Of a stretch of 49,773 bases of DNA, positions 36,989 through 45,469 are shown piece by piece. Positions within the stretch are counted from its first letter, which is position 1; each line of letters starts with the position of its first letter. Under the pieces are notes generated by a model. That model worked only from the letters and a program-made list of their open reading frames with translations. It made no database searches and was not told the origin of the DNA. The stretch is taken from NCBI GenBank assembly GCA_017406925.1, contig JAFQXO010000013.1, positions 1 through 49,773 of the forward strand, given 5' to 3'. Source of the DNA: Eubacterium sp. (GTDB taxonomy: Bacteria; Bacillota; Clostridia; Lachnospirales; Lachnospiraceae). Position numbers and translations under genes: made by a program.

Positions 36989-37642
36989 TTACCACCAATT
37001 ATTTTTGCCAAATACATTAACATCGTCTGGATAATATTTTTTAGATAACAATTGCATACTTGTAACAATAGAGTCAATCTGTTTTAAATTATCATCTCCG
37101 TCTGGATATGCTAAACTATATTTCGCAATATTTCTTGTTTTCTCAAAAAGTTCTAAAACACATCTAATAACCTTTAGATGAGCAAAAGATTTTTCTTTAG
37201 TAAACCAAAATAGATTAAACGCAACAAGATCAAACTTATTCTTAGCATCTTCAATATCTTCATAAAATCTTTTTACACCATTACTATTAAGTATGCCCTC
37301 TGAATCCATCTGTAATTTAAATAGTCTTGTCAATAAAAAGACATTTGAATAAAACTCTTGAAACAACTCATTCCTTATCTTTTGAAACTGCAAAATACTT
37401 GTCACAATCACAACTACCATACTACAAAAGATTCCTACCAAAAAGTCTATTAAAAGCGGAAATATAGACACTTGTTTTTTATTTATGAATAATATCGTTG
37501 ACAACACAACACAAATAATACTTATCCAAAATCCAATTGATATTATTCTTTGGTACATAGCTAAAGTGCTACTTTGCTTTGAAGGAATCATACATTTCTT
37601 AAAAGCATATATTTTTTTACTGTCAATCATCTTTTTTATCAA
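36989..37642 (-). CDS. Two-helix membrane protein, partner of the DUF4365-like gene
   Basis: The 217-residue protein has two membrane helices (about 33-53 and 59-84) and a C-terminal, mostly helical cytoplasmic part. The start is TTG, with AGGAGG eight bases upstream; the next ATG, 12 bases on, would be too far from that site. It follows the 587-residue gene by 28 bases and probably forms a two-gene unit with it. Nuclease plus membrane protein is an arrangement known from several anti-phage systems, where the membrane part acts as effector; that role here is inference. Confidence 0.75.
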   Translation of the reverse strand: MIKKMIDSKKIYAFKKCMIPSKQSSTLAMYQRIISIGFWISIICVVLSTILFINKKQVSIFPLLIDFLVGIFCSMVVVIVTSILQFQKIRNELFQEFYSNVFLLTRLFKLQMDSEGILNSNGVKRFYEDIEDAKNKFDLVAFNLFWFTKEKSFAHLKVIRCVLELFEKTRNIAKYSLAYPDGDDNLKQIDSIVTSMQLLSKKYYPDDVNVFGKNNWW

Positions 37643-37670
37643 TATCTACTCCTCCTTCGTTCACTTATAA

Positions 37671-39434
37671 TCATATTTCCCTAAATAATCGAAATATTGG
37701 ATATTTTTCATATCTTTCTTTTTCCTCTGTCGAAAACTCTTCAAAACACTCCTGTGCTTTGATTCTATCTTCTAATAACACATTCTTCCCGAATCCTATG
37801 TATATATCCTTTTCCTCTATTCTTTCAATTATTTCTGCATCCGACTCTGATAATTCCCCTCTTCTTTTTTTAATTTGCATTTTGTTTAAGACCAAATAAT
37901 CCTCATCTTTCAATATCATTAATTCGTCAACAAGATTATCAGCATAATCTAAGAATTTGTTATCATTAGTAATATCATAAACATTAATCATTTTTAATGC
38001 TGCACCCAAAACAAAATCAAATGTTTTATCGTTACACTCCATCAATTCTATTTGTTTTTCGAATTCATCATAATTATACTCATATAAATTCGAAAGAATA
38101 CTTTCGTGAAGATGCATAAAAGCAGGCACTCTATAAATTTTATTATCTTCACCACTATCATTTGAATTAGATATTCCAATAACTCTTTTTTTAGGATATG
38201 CAGCGTTTTCCAATAACACTTTTTCTTTATCTTTAATTACAAATAGTGGAACCTTTTTACCGTCATAATTCCAAATGATTGTGCTAATACCTTCAGGAAT
38301 AGTTTTATCACTATTCCCTCTTTTATAATTAAGCAAAGCAAAAATGTCGTTTTTTTGCTTTTGACTAAGATCTGAGTAAGCACTATCTATTTCCACACCA
38401 ATCATTTCTAATGTTTCATATAAATCAACTATATAGTCCAATTTTTGTTTAAAATCACTATTTTCTTCAATCGTGCCCAAATCAACTACAGTCCCATTAA
38501 TCTTCATTTTCTTTCCATCAATCAACGACAACAAAAATCTAGCATCATTATATAATTGTTTAATTGTTGTTTTGTACTCAAATAAAATTCTAGATTTTTT
38601 GAACTCTATAATCAAATTTTCACTTATTCTAACCGTTGAAAGAATACCCGCTTCTTCTATTGTTTCATAACTATTATAATAATCTTCTCCATCAACAGAT
38701 ATTGTTTGTTTAACATCACGTCCTAATGCAAAAAAACTATTTTGATTAAGTTGAATAGGTCTAGGATATTTATCATCTTTTTCTTTTCCATACAAACAAA
38801 TAGATCTATCAGACAATCCTTTTACTATATCAGACATGCTTCTATTTCCATAAACCTCAAAATTCATTTCCTTCAGGTCCTTAATGTCTGTTATATTTAT
38901 CCTGTCTTTAACTAGAGGAGTATGCACCGAACCTTGTTTTGATGCTTCAAGATTGAATTGTTTGGCAAGTTTATATAAATCGTCTGGATTCCCCTCTAAT
39001 CTATAAAATGGTATATGTATGCTTTTTTGATTGCCGCATCTTTCTATGTATTCCAATACTAACGAAGGATATAATGAAGCGTAAAAAATCTGTCCATTCC
39101 CTTTTCCATCCGTATATACAATAAAGTATACCCCACCTTTTTCACTACCAAATCCATTTAAATCACATAAGTCGACTTTGTGACTAATTTTAGTTTTATC
39201 AAAATAACTATGCTCTTGATCATCATGTCCCTTGATTTGCACGGGTATTCTAGCCTCAAAATTTCTCTTTGAAACATCTCCAGTATCATTTTTTGGCAAA
39301 ATAATATAACCATCCCATATTTCATGTGTATCATCTTCATTAAACGAATGGTCCATAGTATTGTGCTGACTTATTATTCTTCTAAGATAATCTACCGCTC
39401 TTTTACCTATTTTTTTACTGGAAACATCACTCAT
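37671..39434 (-). CDS. DUF4365-like nuclease candidate with helical C-terminus
   Basis: I start at 39434 (MSDVSSKK), with GGAG ten bases upstream. The open frame extends 22 codons into the mazG-like gene with Arg-rich, unlikely sequence. The protein has 587 residues. Residues 5-170 match the DUF4365 pattern of PD-(D/E)XK-like folds: WDGYI near 40-44 and VQIKG at 65-69, a plausible D41...Q66-x-K68 site. The middle part (about 180-430) is unrecognised. The end (about 450-587) is helical and TPR-like. DUF4365 proteins are often found in defence islands. It is followed by a membrane protein gene. Confidence 0.75.
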   Translation of the reverse strand: MSDVSSKKIGKRAVDYLRRIISQHNTMDHSFNEDDTHEIWDGYIILPKNDTGDVSKRNFEARIPVQIKGHDDQEHSYFDKTKISHKVDLCDLNGFGSEKGGVYFIVYTDGKGNGQIFYASLYPSLVLEYIERCGNQKSIHIPFYRLEGNPDDLYKLAKQFNLEASKQGSVHTPLVKDRINITDIKDLKEMNFEVYGNRSMSDIVKGLSDRSICLYGKEKDDKYPRPIQLNQNSFFALGRDVKQTISVDGEDYYNSYETIEEAGILSTVRISENLIIEFKKSRILFEYKTTIKQLYNDARFLLSLIDGKKMKINGTVVDLGTIEENSDFKQKLDYIVDLYETLEMIGVEIDSAYSDLSQKQKNDIFALLNYKRGNSDKTIPEGISTIIWNYDGKKVPLFVIKDKEKVLLENAAYPKKRVIGISNSNDSGEDNKIYRVPAFMHLHESILSNLYEYNYDEFEKQIELMECNDKTFDFVLGAALKMINVYDITNDNKFLDYADNLVDELMILKDEDYLVLNKMQIKKRRGELSESDAEIIERIEEKDIYIGFGKNVLLEDRIKAQECFEEFSTEEKERYEKYPIFRLFREI

Positions 39435-39438
39435 ATCA

Positions 39439-39720
39439 TTAAAACTCCGCATACTTCTTCGCATTCCCCTTAGCATCCTCCACCGGATACTTCTTCTCAT
39501 TCATCTCCATCTTGTCATTCACTATCTGATCCACATCCAACTCAAGAACATCCAACATATCCTGGCAGTAAACTATCACATCAGCTAGTTCTTCTATCAC
39601 ATGCTCTCTGTCATAGTTTTCTTCATCCCATTGGAAGCACTCCAATAACTCATTAGCCTCAATCGAAATCGACTTCGCCAAATTAGCTGGAGAATGGAAT
39701 TGCTTAGGGGTGTGCTTCTT
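39439..39720 (-). pseudogene. MazG-like nucleotide pyrophosphohydrolase, N-terminally truncated
   Basis: The frame encodes KQFHSPANLAKSISIEANE, then LLECFQW and EELADVIVYC. This is the core of a MazG-like (RS21-C6 type) NTP pyrophosphohydrolase with its metal-binding ELLE and EELAD motifs. Family members begin 15-25 residues earlier with a helix containing RDW. Here an in-frame TAA at 39721 cuts that off, and no ATG or ribosome site precedes the conserved part. A TTG at 39681 gives 80 residues but lies within the conserved block. The stop is 4 bases before the next start. The break may mark an island junction. Confidence 0.65.
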
Positions 39721-39724
39721 TTAT

Positions 39725-39752
39725 ATTGTAACATATGTGGGTTGAGTTTAAA
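39725..39752 (-). promoter_or_regulatory. Candidate promoter just upstream of the mazG fragment
   Basis: On the minus strand TTTAAA, a 16-base spacer and TACAAT. It would drive the truncated mazG and the two genes behind it. The surrounding 39.73-39.85 kb stretch is unusually G/T-rich on the plus strand. Confidence 0.35.
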
Positions 39753-39848
39753 TTATGTTTTTGAAATGCTATTTGGGGTGATGTGTGGGATTGTGTGAGA
39801 GGTGCCTGCGGCAAAATATGTGCGGGGATGGGTGTGGGTGTCAGGGAC

Positions 39849-39875
39849 AAAAAGCGCCTGCAGCAAAGCAGGCGC
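39849..39875 (-). terminator. Terminator of the four-gene YaaC/HEPN operon
   Basis: GCGCCTGC and GCAGGCGC form a perfect 8-base stem with a 6-base loop, followed by five U on the minus strand, 45 bases past the stop at 39921. Confidence 0.88.
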
Positions 39876-39920
39876 AAGTAACAGAATACTCTAATACATA
39901 CTAAATAATGTGCCAAACAA

Positions 39921-40601
39921 CTATTTATTTCTTTTTGGAGGTCTATCTTTAAACAAAAACAGTTCCGATATCATTATCAACAGAATTTCATATAGCTTTT
40001 TGATATCGTCATCGCGATATTCTACAATTCCATTATGTAAAATATTGTGCCTAAAAGGAATTCTTTTATCAATGCTCTCTTTAAAATCTCTAGTATTAGC
40101 ATATACAATCTTCGCTATACCAAACATTATGACGGCTGAAATACTATCAGATCCTATTTTCATATCCTTCTCAGTTAATTTACCTATGTCTTTTTTTATA
40201 CCATTTTTTGTCTTTGTCACTTTTGCGGTTTCATATAGTACCTTTTCAAAATGCAAAAGCAACACAGACACTTTTTCTCTAACATTTATTCTTTTATTAT
40301 TAATAATGTGTTTTATATATTTATCCGTGTCAGATTGTGCCTTATAATCCCTAATGTAATTTAATGCTTTTCTCTTGGTTTTATAGTCGAAGTTATCTAA
40401 ATAATCTACAACTTCATTGTACTTAATATCATAACCAAAATCTTCGGTTTTTTGACAAAGAATGCTATCCTTTATTATTCCAGGTAGAGCAAATTCAATT
40501 AGCATTATTATCCACATAAAGTCTTCATCAATAGTAAAACCATTCTTTTTGAACCGCTCTATAACACCACTTTTATTTAATCTATCCATTAAATTATTCA
40601 C
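39921..40601 (-). CDS. HEPN-like protein, last gene of the operon
   Basis: The 226-residue, mostly helical protein has FRHNILHNG at 183-191, an R-x4-H arrangement (R184, H189) like the catalytic motif of HEPN ribonucleases. The N-terminal half is rich in Lys and Asp with helices and no other motif. The start is GTG, with GAGGA seven bases upstream. It lies 32 bases behind the 74-residue gene. HEPN RNases are common toxins and abortive-infection effectors, so this is the most likely effector of the operon; that is inference from a short motif. Confidence 0.7.
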   Translation of the reverse strand: MNNLMDRLNKSGVIERFKKNGFTIDEDFMWIIMLIEFALPGIIKDSILCQKTEDFGYDIKYNEVVDYLDNFDYKTKRKALNYIRDYKAQSDTDKYIKHIINNKRINVREKVSVLLLHFEKVLYETAKVTKTKNGIKKDIGKLTEKDMKIGSDSISAVIMFGIAKIVYANTRDFKESIDKRIPFRHNILHNGIVEYRDDDIKKLYEILLIMISELFLFKDRPPKRNK

Positions 40602-40633
40602 TTTTAATTCCTCTATATTTCTTTCAGATTTCT

Positions 40634-40858
40634 CTATTCCACAAACACTTCTATACTATCTCTCTGACAGCCTGGATACTTATCCAAAAACATATTTAAA
40701 TATGGAGTTGCAGCTTCTATACTATATTCAAAATCATCAGCAACTTCATATTCTTCTGATATCCAACCTTCTAGGGCAGTTATCCCTTCTTCATCATGCA
40801 AATGTTTTTCTTTAAAGTTTATTATTGCTTCATTACCTTTAATAATTATCTTTTTCAT
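40634..40858 (-). CDS. Small acidic protein, unknown
   Basis: The 74-residue protein is acidic (many Glu and Asp), with alternating strands and helices and no known motif. AAAGGA precedes the ATG. Placed just before the HEPN-like gene, it could be its antitoxin or inhibitor, as HEPN toxins are often paired with a small upstream partner. The spacing (27 and 32 bases to its neighbours) supports one transcript. Confidence 0.6.
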   Translation of the reverse strand: MKKIIIKGNEAIINFKEKHLHDEEGITALEGWISEEYEVADDFEYSIEAATPYLNMFLDKYPGCQRDSIEVFVE

Positions 40859-40885
40859 ATTATTCCTTTCTTTGAAACTATCATT

Positions 40886-41956
40886 TCACTTATTTAGCAT
40901 CTCACTAGATAATATACTTTCAACTATTTGACTAATGTTGATCAATTCATCATTTAACACAGTTATAGAATACTTTGAGGTGTCGCCCATTTCACGATTA
41001 AAACTAATTGTTGATTGAAGAATAAAACCAAATTCATGTATCTTTCTGTCGTTAGATAACTCACAATCCAATAATGCTACTTCTCCAATTCCTCCGCTTG
41101 CCGAAGTTGAGAATCCACCTTGAACTAGAACTTTATAAAACTCACCAATACAATTGCTCTGATTTGTTTCTATATTAATTAAATTATTATTATCTATTAT
41201 AATTAACCTCATTCCACAAATTGCTTCGTACAATAGTTGACATGCCACTGACAAAGAAAATCTTAAAGCATATAGTATTATTATTGTTCCGAAAACTCTT
41301 CCTCCATTACCAATACTACCATCACTGATATTTTTCCATAATACTTCGATATTTGAATTAGTTGGATCAAAATAATCCTTACTAATAGATTTTTCAAGAC
41401 TACCAACAATCATACGTAAGTTATTTACATCATTTTTTTCTACTTCTTTTAATATATTTGAATTATAAAAAGATTTATACACTTCGCTCCCTCTAAAAGA
41501 AGTAGCTATTTTTTCTATATCCTCATCTGATAATAGCATTTCACTATTAGTATCATATTCTACTTCTTTCAACAAAGAATAAGGATTCATAACGTTACCA
41601 ATGTTAGGTGATTTAAGTGTTATTTCTTCTAAACATTTTTTCACAACGGCCATAATGGTACCATGACATATTTCAAATAATTTTCTATCCTCATTAGATA
41701 GTTTTTCCACCGCAAAAGGTGGTTGACTGTTGATACTTTCTACATTGTCATCAACAAATAAATATCCATGGAATTGACTACCGAACTGTCTTGCTACCAT
41801 AGCAAAATCGCCATTCATCTTATTTGTAATTGATTTTGTGTTTTGATTATCACTAATCGTGTTTAATTTATTTAACAATTCCTGTATTTTCTCTATTTTT
41901 TCATTTTTTTGAAGTTTTTTGCAAGCATCAAAAACTTCACTCCTAAATGTACTCAT
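40886..41956 (-). CDS. Unknown 356-residue protein of the YaaC/HEPN operon
   Basis: I do not recognise this protein. It is full length with a clear ATG. The N-terminal 45 residues are charged and helical. The centre has FRGSEVYKSFYNSNIL and a Gly-rich stretch, SIGNGGRVFGT, followed by a hydrophobic helix (about 223-246, LYALRFSLSVACQLLYEAI) that could be buried rather than membrane-spanning. The end has strands with a Gly-rich turn (GFSTSASGGIGEV). It lies 18 bases behind the YaaC-like gene and probably works with it. Confidence 0.7.
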   Translation of the reverse strand: MSTFRSEVFDACKKLQKNEKIEKIQELLNKLNTISDNQNTKSITNKMNGDFAMVARQFGSQFHGYLFVDDNVESINSQPPFAVEKLSNEDRKLFEICHGTIMAVVKKCLEEITLKSPNIGNVMNPYSLLKEVEYDTNSEMLLSDEDIEKIATSFRGSEVYKSFYNSNILKEVEKNDVNNLRMIVGSLEKSISKDYFDPTNSNIEVLWKNISDGSIGNGGRVFGTIIILYALRFSLSVACQLLYEAICGMRLIIIDNNNLINIETNQSNCIGEFYKVLVQGGFSTSASGGIGEVALLDCELSNDRKIHEFGFILQSTISFNREMGDTSKYSITVLNDELINISQIVESILSSEMLNK

Positions 41957-41974
41957 TATACTCTCTCCTCTAAC

Positions 41975-43090
41975 CTACTTTCTTATACTTTTAATAATAT
42001 CTTCAGATGTTAATTGTTTCTTGATTTCTCCTCCAACTATGTCTTTTATTTGATGCTCACCAATCGGTTTTATTGTGTCTGTTGATTTATACTTTTCAGG
42101 AATATATGTTAATCTGGTATTCATCAAATTATTCAATACAATATTCGGAATCATTCTCTTGGCATAATAAATGAACTTTTCTATTAATAGTTTTTCTCCC
42201 GACCCATCTTTCAAAACAAATGATCCCCACTTCTCAGGATGATATCTACATAAAGAAGCTAACACAAATAAAGAAATGTACATATTTAATTCTGTTGATA
42301 AACTGATTCCTTTTCCATTTTTTGTATAGTCTGATCTTAAATACGGTTGTCCTGAGAATGACATCTCACTAATATCCTTCCCATTAATCTTATGTCTCAA
42401 AATAAAGTATGACCTATTATCTGCCAAGGAACGACCTTCTGTTCTGTTTAAGTAAGAATCGTCAAAACCATCCACTTGGTTTAATGTATCGTTAACACGT
42501 TTTTTCTCACTCTCACTTGAATAATATACTTTTTCAATTTTTCCTTCAGGAGTATTGAAAACATCTAAAAACACTATTTTACTTGAATCACCATAACAGC
42601 TTTCAAAATCACCAGCTATTTCAGCAATGGCCCCAAACAATTCTTTTAAGTTCCATTCTCCATATTTGCATAAATCTTTATTCATATCTAAGGCTCTTGC
42701 GAATACATGCACTCCTCCTTTTTCAGCATTATTAAACCATAATTTTGTATCTGCAATGCATTCTGAATCTTCTGGGTCTATTCTCATCCCATGTGTTTCG
42801 ACTATACATTTTTCACCTGAAAGAAGGTTTGTCATTCCATAGAGAAGATTAGTTGATCCATAATACAATAACAATGGTGATATATGAAGGTTCGCAACAT
42901 TTGCTGATTTAAAGTATTCATGCGCTTGAAGAAACGAACCAGTTATACTATTGATTAATTCACTATCTGGTTCCACATTTCTTTTTGCAAAATATTTTTT
43001 TATGTTTTCCTCATAAGTAAACTGCTCTAATTCTCTCCAAATATCACTTTCTGGGTTTTCTGAATATAGAGTTTTAACATTCATGTCCAT
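41975..43090 (-). CDS. YaaC-like protein, first gene of the operon
   Basis: I start at 43090 (MDMNVKT), with AGAGG seven bases upstream; an earlier ATG six codons before lacks such a site. The protein has 371 residues. The N-terminal part resembles the YaaC family: W..L..F near 18-24, then AHEYF, and the hallmark SPLLLYYGSTNLLYG at 71-85. Biochemical function of YaaC proteins is unknown. Accessory relatives occur next to defence genes. A promoter at 43206-43233 precedes it. Confidence 0.75.
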   Translation of the reverse strand: MDMNVKTLYSENPESDIWRELEQFTYEENIKKYFAKRNVEPDSELINSITGSFLQAHEYFKSANVANLHISPLLLYYGSTNLLYGMTNLLSGEKCIVETHGMRIDPEDSECIADTKLWFNNAEKGGVHVFARALDMNKDLCKYGEWNLKELFGAIAEIAGDFESCYGDSSKIVFLDVFNTPEGKIEKVYYSSESEKKRVNDTLNQVDGFDDSYLNRTEGRSLADNRSYFILRHKINGKDISEMSFSGQPYLRSDYTKNGKGISLSTELNMYISLFVLASLCRYHPEKWGSFVLKDGSGEKLLIEKFIYYAKRMIPNIVLNNLMNTRLTYIPEKYKSTDTIKPIGEHQIKDIVGGEIKKQLTSEDIIKSIRK

Positions 43091-43205
43091 ACTAGTACCT
43101 CTTCTCATTTTTTATTAATATCTGACTAAATTCCATTTAATTTAAATATTGTGGCTCATAGGTTGTTAAAATTATTCGTTATATTTATGCATCTTTTACC
43201 CATTA

Positions 43206-43233
43206 TTTATATTTTTCAGTATAACACAAGCAA
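43206..43233 (-). promoter_or_regulatory. Promoter of the YaaC/HEPN operon
   Basis: On the minus strand TTGCTT, a 16-base spacer and TATAAA, in the 174-base gap after the AlbA_2 gene. The long gap indicates a separate transcription unit. Confidence 0.5.
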
Positions 43234-43264
43234 TACTGCTAATATTAGTCATTAAGCCATCTAA

Positions 43265-44419
43265 TTATTGATTAATCCTATATTCATTCAATATTCTTTG
43301 CATTACTTGCACAGTTTTATATTGATCTATCATATAATCGTAATTCAACTCCTTGTTAGGTAAATGTGGTTGAGGAATACCTTCAAGTATTTCTTCATAT
43401 GTATCATCCCAAACATCTTGAACATACTTTTCAAATAATTCTTTTTCTTTTTCGCTTTCAAAAACTAGAACTTCATTAAAAAATACATCATGCGCCCAAC
43501 ATTCTTCTATATCAGTTTCATCAAAGAAAAAAGTATTTAAAGAATTGTTCAAATCGTCTTTAATCATATAAGCATATAGTAACTCACGGTTCCCAAATTT
43601 TATCAATTCCAACTCTGGAACAACAGCAAAATATCTTCCACCATCTAAGCAAACAGCAAGAGTTTGCATCAATACTGTTTGTTTATACTTAATATAAACA
43701 CTTGCCCAACTAATACTGTTCATATCTATTTGATTAAGCATATAATACTCATAACCGTCTCTAAACTTTTCACTTTCAAAATCAGTCTCAATGGTAAACT
43801 CAGGAAACGGTTTGTAATGCATTATCTCATTATAAAATCCACTTTGTTTCCAATTATCCTTATCTTCCAAATAAGTCTTGCACCTTTCAAGCGGTGATAA
43901 TAACATTCCAAATCTCTTCTTCCATAATAATTCAACATGGTGAATATCAGCAGAAGAGTCACTCGGAGTGTTTGTGTCTTGCACTCTAGTATAAATGTTG
44001 TTTGGTCTTACTTTTCCAGATTTTTTCTTTAAATAATATGGAGTATCATTTGTATTATGTATAACTATAACATCAAGTGCACTGTTCTCTATTAACACCG
44101 TTTCGACTGTAACTGTTGGTCTTTTATCTCCTGCAAATTGTTTTGTTCTTAAAAAAGACACAACATTTTCTGTTGTTCTTCGTTCTTCATCATTTGATAT
44201 ATCAATCAATTTAAAATCGTTTTCTTCGTCCACACCAATGATAATATATGCATCTCTATTGGCTAGATTGTTAGACATACAGATAATATCGTGTAACATA
44301 TCATCTTTCTTGTCTTTGCCATACCATTGACGCTTAAAGTCCCAGTATTCACCTTCTTGTTTTAGCTCTATCAACTCTTTTATTTTTTCTGATAGTTTAT
44401 TTGTTTTATTATCTGACAT
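43265..44419 (-). CDS. AlbA_2 (Schlafen-like) domain protein
   Basis: I start at 44419 (MSDNKTNKL), with GGAG eight bases upstream; the open frame begins 12 codons earlier but overlaps the preceding gene without a ribosome site. The protein has 384 residues. Residues about 12-165 form an AlbA_2/Schlafen-AAA_4 fold: EYWDFKRQWYG, then MSNNLANRDAYIIIGVDE, and a Pro/Tyr-rich segment with YTRVQDTNTPSD. The C-terminal half is unrecognised. Such domains bind nucleic acid or nucleotide and recur in defence islands, some as nucleases. It is the last gene of a three-gene unit. Confidence 0.8.
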   Translation of the reverse strand: MSDNKTNKLSEKIKELIELKQEGEYWDFKRQWYGKDKKDDMLHDIICMSNNLANRDAYIIIGVDEENDFKLIDISNDEERRTTENVVSFLRTKQFAGDKRPTVTVETVLIENSALDVIVIHNTNDTPYYLKKKSGKVRPNNIYTRVQDTNTPSDSSADIHHVELLWKKRFGMLLSPLERCKTYLEDKDNWKQSGFYNEIMHYKPFPEFTIETDFESEKFRDGYEYYMLNQIDMNSISWASVYIKYKQTVLMQTLAVCLDGGRYFAVVPELELIKFGNRELLYAYMIKDDLNNSLNTFFFDETDIEECWAHDVFFNEVLVFESEKEKELFEKYVQDVWDDTYEEILEGIPQPHLPNKELNYDYMIDQYKTVQVMQRILNEYRINQ

Positions 44420-44445
44420 TATTCTTACTCCAACTATTACATAGA

Positions 44446-44934
44446 TTATTGCCATGTTTGTATTTCTTCATTCGTATATTCCTTTCCATCTTCATCTTGC
44501 CATTTTGTGATTACTTTGTATTTGTTTTCACTTACTATGTAAATTCCAATAGGCTCCTCAAAACCCGCTTCAGGTTCTAACTTTTCAAATGGAGTTATTT
44601 CCTTTGTTAATTGTATTTGATATTCCTCTGGAATGTCATAATCAACATTATATGCAGGAGCTGAACCAGAATTATAGATTTTGATTTTGTATTTTCTTCC
44701 GTAAACATTAACAATCCTAGCTTTTACACAAGCCTCTTTCGTCTTACTCTTTTCTGATTCAATTTTTTCAACTTCGTGTTTTTTTATTTGTAAATCATAT
44801 TCTTTGAGTTTTTCTTCTATTTTTGATACTTTTCTTGATTTTACAAACGCCACTACCGACAATATAAATGCAGAAATCGGAATAAAATATGACACAATCA
44901 CTTTTAATATTTCTAAAAAAGCTTTCATCTCCAT
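44446..44934 (-). CDS. Single-pass membrane protein with coiled coil and beta domain
   Basis: The 162-residue protein has a membrane helix at about 9-31, then a charged coiled coil (about 35-68, KLKEYDLQIKKHEVEKIES), then a beta-rich domain with NSGSAPAYNVDYDI. This architecture is frequent as an accessory gene beside Schlafen-like or nuclease genes. It lies 11 bases behind the zinc-ribbon gene and 26 before the AlbA_2 gene. Confidence 0.75.
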   Translation of the reverse strand: MEMKAFLEILKVIVSYFIPISAFILSVVAFVKSRKVSKIEEKLKEYDLQIKKHEVEKIESEKSKTKEACVKARIVNVYGRKYKIKIYNSGSAPAYNVDYDIPEEYQIQLTKEITPFEKLEPEAGFEEPIGIYIVSENKYKVITKWQDEDGKEYTNEEIQTWQ

Positions 44935-44945
44935 AAACCTTCAAT

Positions 44946-45203
44946 TTACTTAAGTGCTTTTTCTATTTCTTTTACTACTTCAGATGTAAATTCATTTTCC
45001 ATGTCTTCAATGTTTGCGTTTATTCTATCCTCGTTTTCATCAATCAACTCTTTTTTGGTAATAATTCTCCCACAATCAGAACACTTTAATTCCGCATACT
45101 CTGGTACATTATTCACATCTTTGTATTTTGGATCTACAGCCTCAAAATTATCGTTCCCGCATGCTTTACAAAGCATGGTAATACTTCTACTAATATCTTT
45201 CAT
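44946..45203 (-). CDS. Small zinc-ribbon protein
   Basis: I start at 45203 (MKDISRSITM), with AGGAG eight to nine bases upstream; the open frame upstream adds 18 basic residues without a ribosome site. The 85-residue protein has two CxxC pairs (C12/C15 and C41/C44), a zinc ribbon, followed by an acidic helix. It could bind nucleic acid or a protein partner. It is the first gene of the zinc-ribbon, membrane protein, AlbA_2 unit. Confidence 0.75.
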   Translation of the reverse strand: MKDISRSITMLCKACGNDNFEAVDPKYKDVNNVPEYAELKCSDCGRIITKKELIDENEDRINANIEDMENEFTSEVVKEIEKALK

Positions 45204-45276
45204 TTTATATCTCCTTTTTTTAATAAACATTTTTAGTTTGCTAATACTAAATAGCATTGCAATTATTCTTTATTAA

Positions 45277-45298
45277 GGGCTTCCCCAAGAAGAAGCCC
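45277..45298 (-). terminator. Hairpin after the 40-residue gene
   Basis: GGGCTTC and GAAGCCC form a 7-base stem 11 bases past the stop. The following bases on the minus strand are TTAATAAAG, a weak U tract. Confidence 0.45.
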
Positions 45299-45309
45299 CA
45301 CATAATTAT

Positions 45310-45432
45310 TTAGTGCATCTCGTGCTTATGTTTTGCTAGCACTTTTGCAGCTTCAGACTTTGCTTTTTTAGAAGCATTTTTATCTTTCAAAGTCCTCGCC
45401 GCTTTTTTAAGTCTAATACTTGTATGTCGCAT
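45310..45432 (-). CDS. Small basic protein of 40 residues
   Basis: The ATG at 45432 has a strong ribosome site, AGGGAGGTGAAG. The peptide begins MRHTSIRLKKAARTL, continues KDKNASKKAKSEAAKVL, and ends in a His/Lys-rich tail, so it is a basic, mostly helical chain. Its layout (HTS near the start, then A..L, AS..AKS.A) recalls a family of short proteins of unknown function on plasmids and islands; this is from memory and needs a search. A candidate RNA is encoded divergently next to it. Confidence 0.7.
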   Translation of the reverse strand: MRHTSIRLKKAARTLKDKNASKKAKSEAAKVLAKHKHEMH

Positions 45433-45469
45433 TTGCTTCACCTCCCTGTTGAGTATTTAGAAGCAAACA

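Noticed and set aside
36704-37048. 114-codon plus-strand frame
   Set aside because: It crosses a hairpin, promoter signals and the end of a minus-strand gene; AT-rich chance frame.
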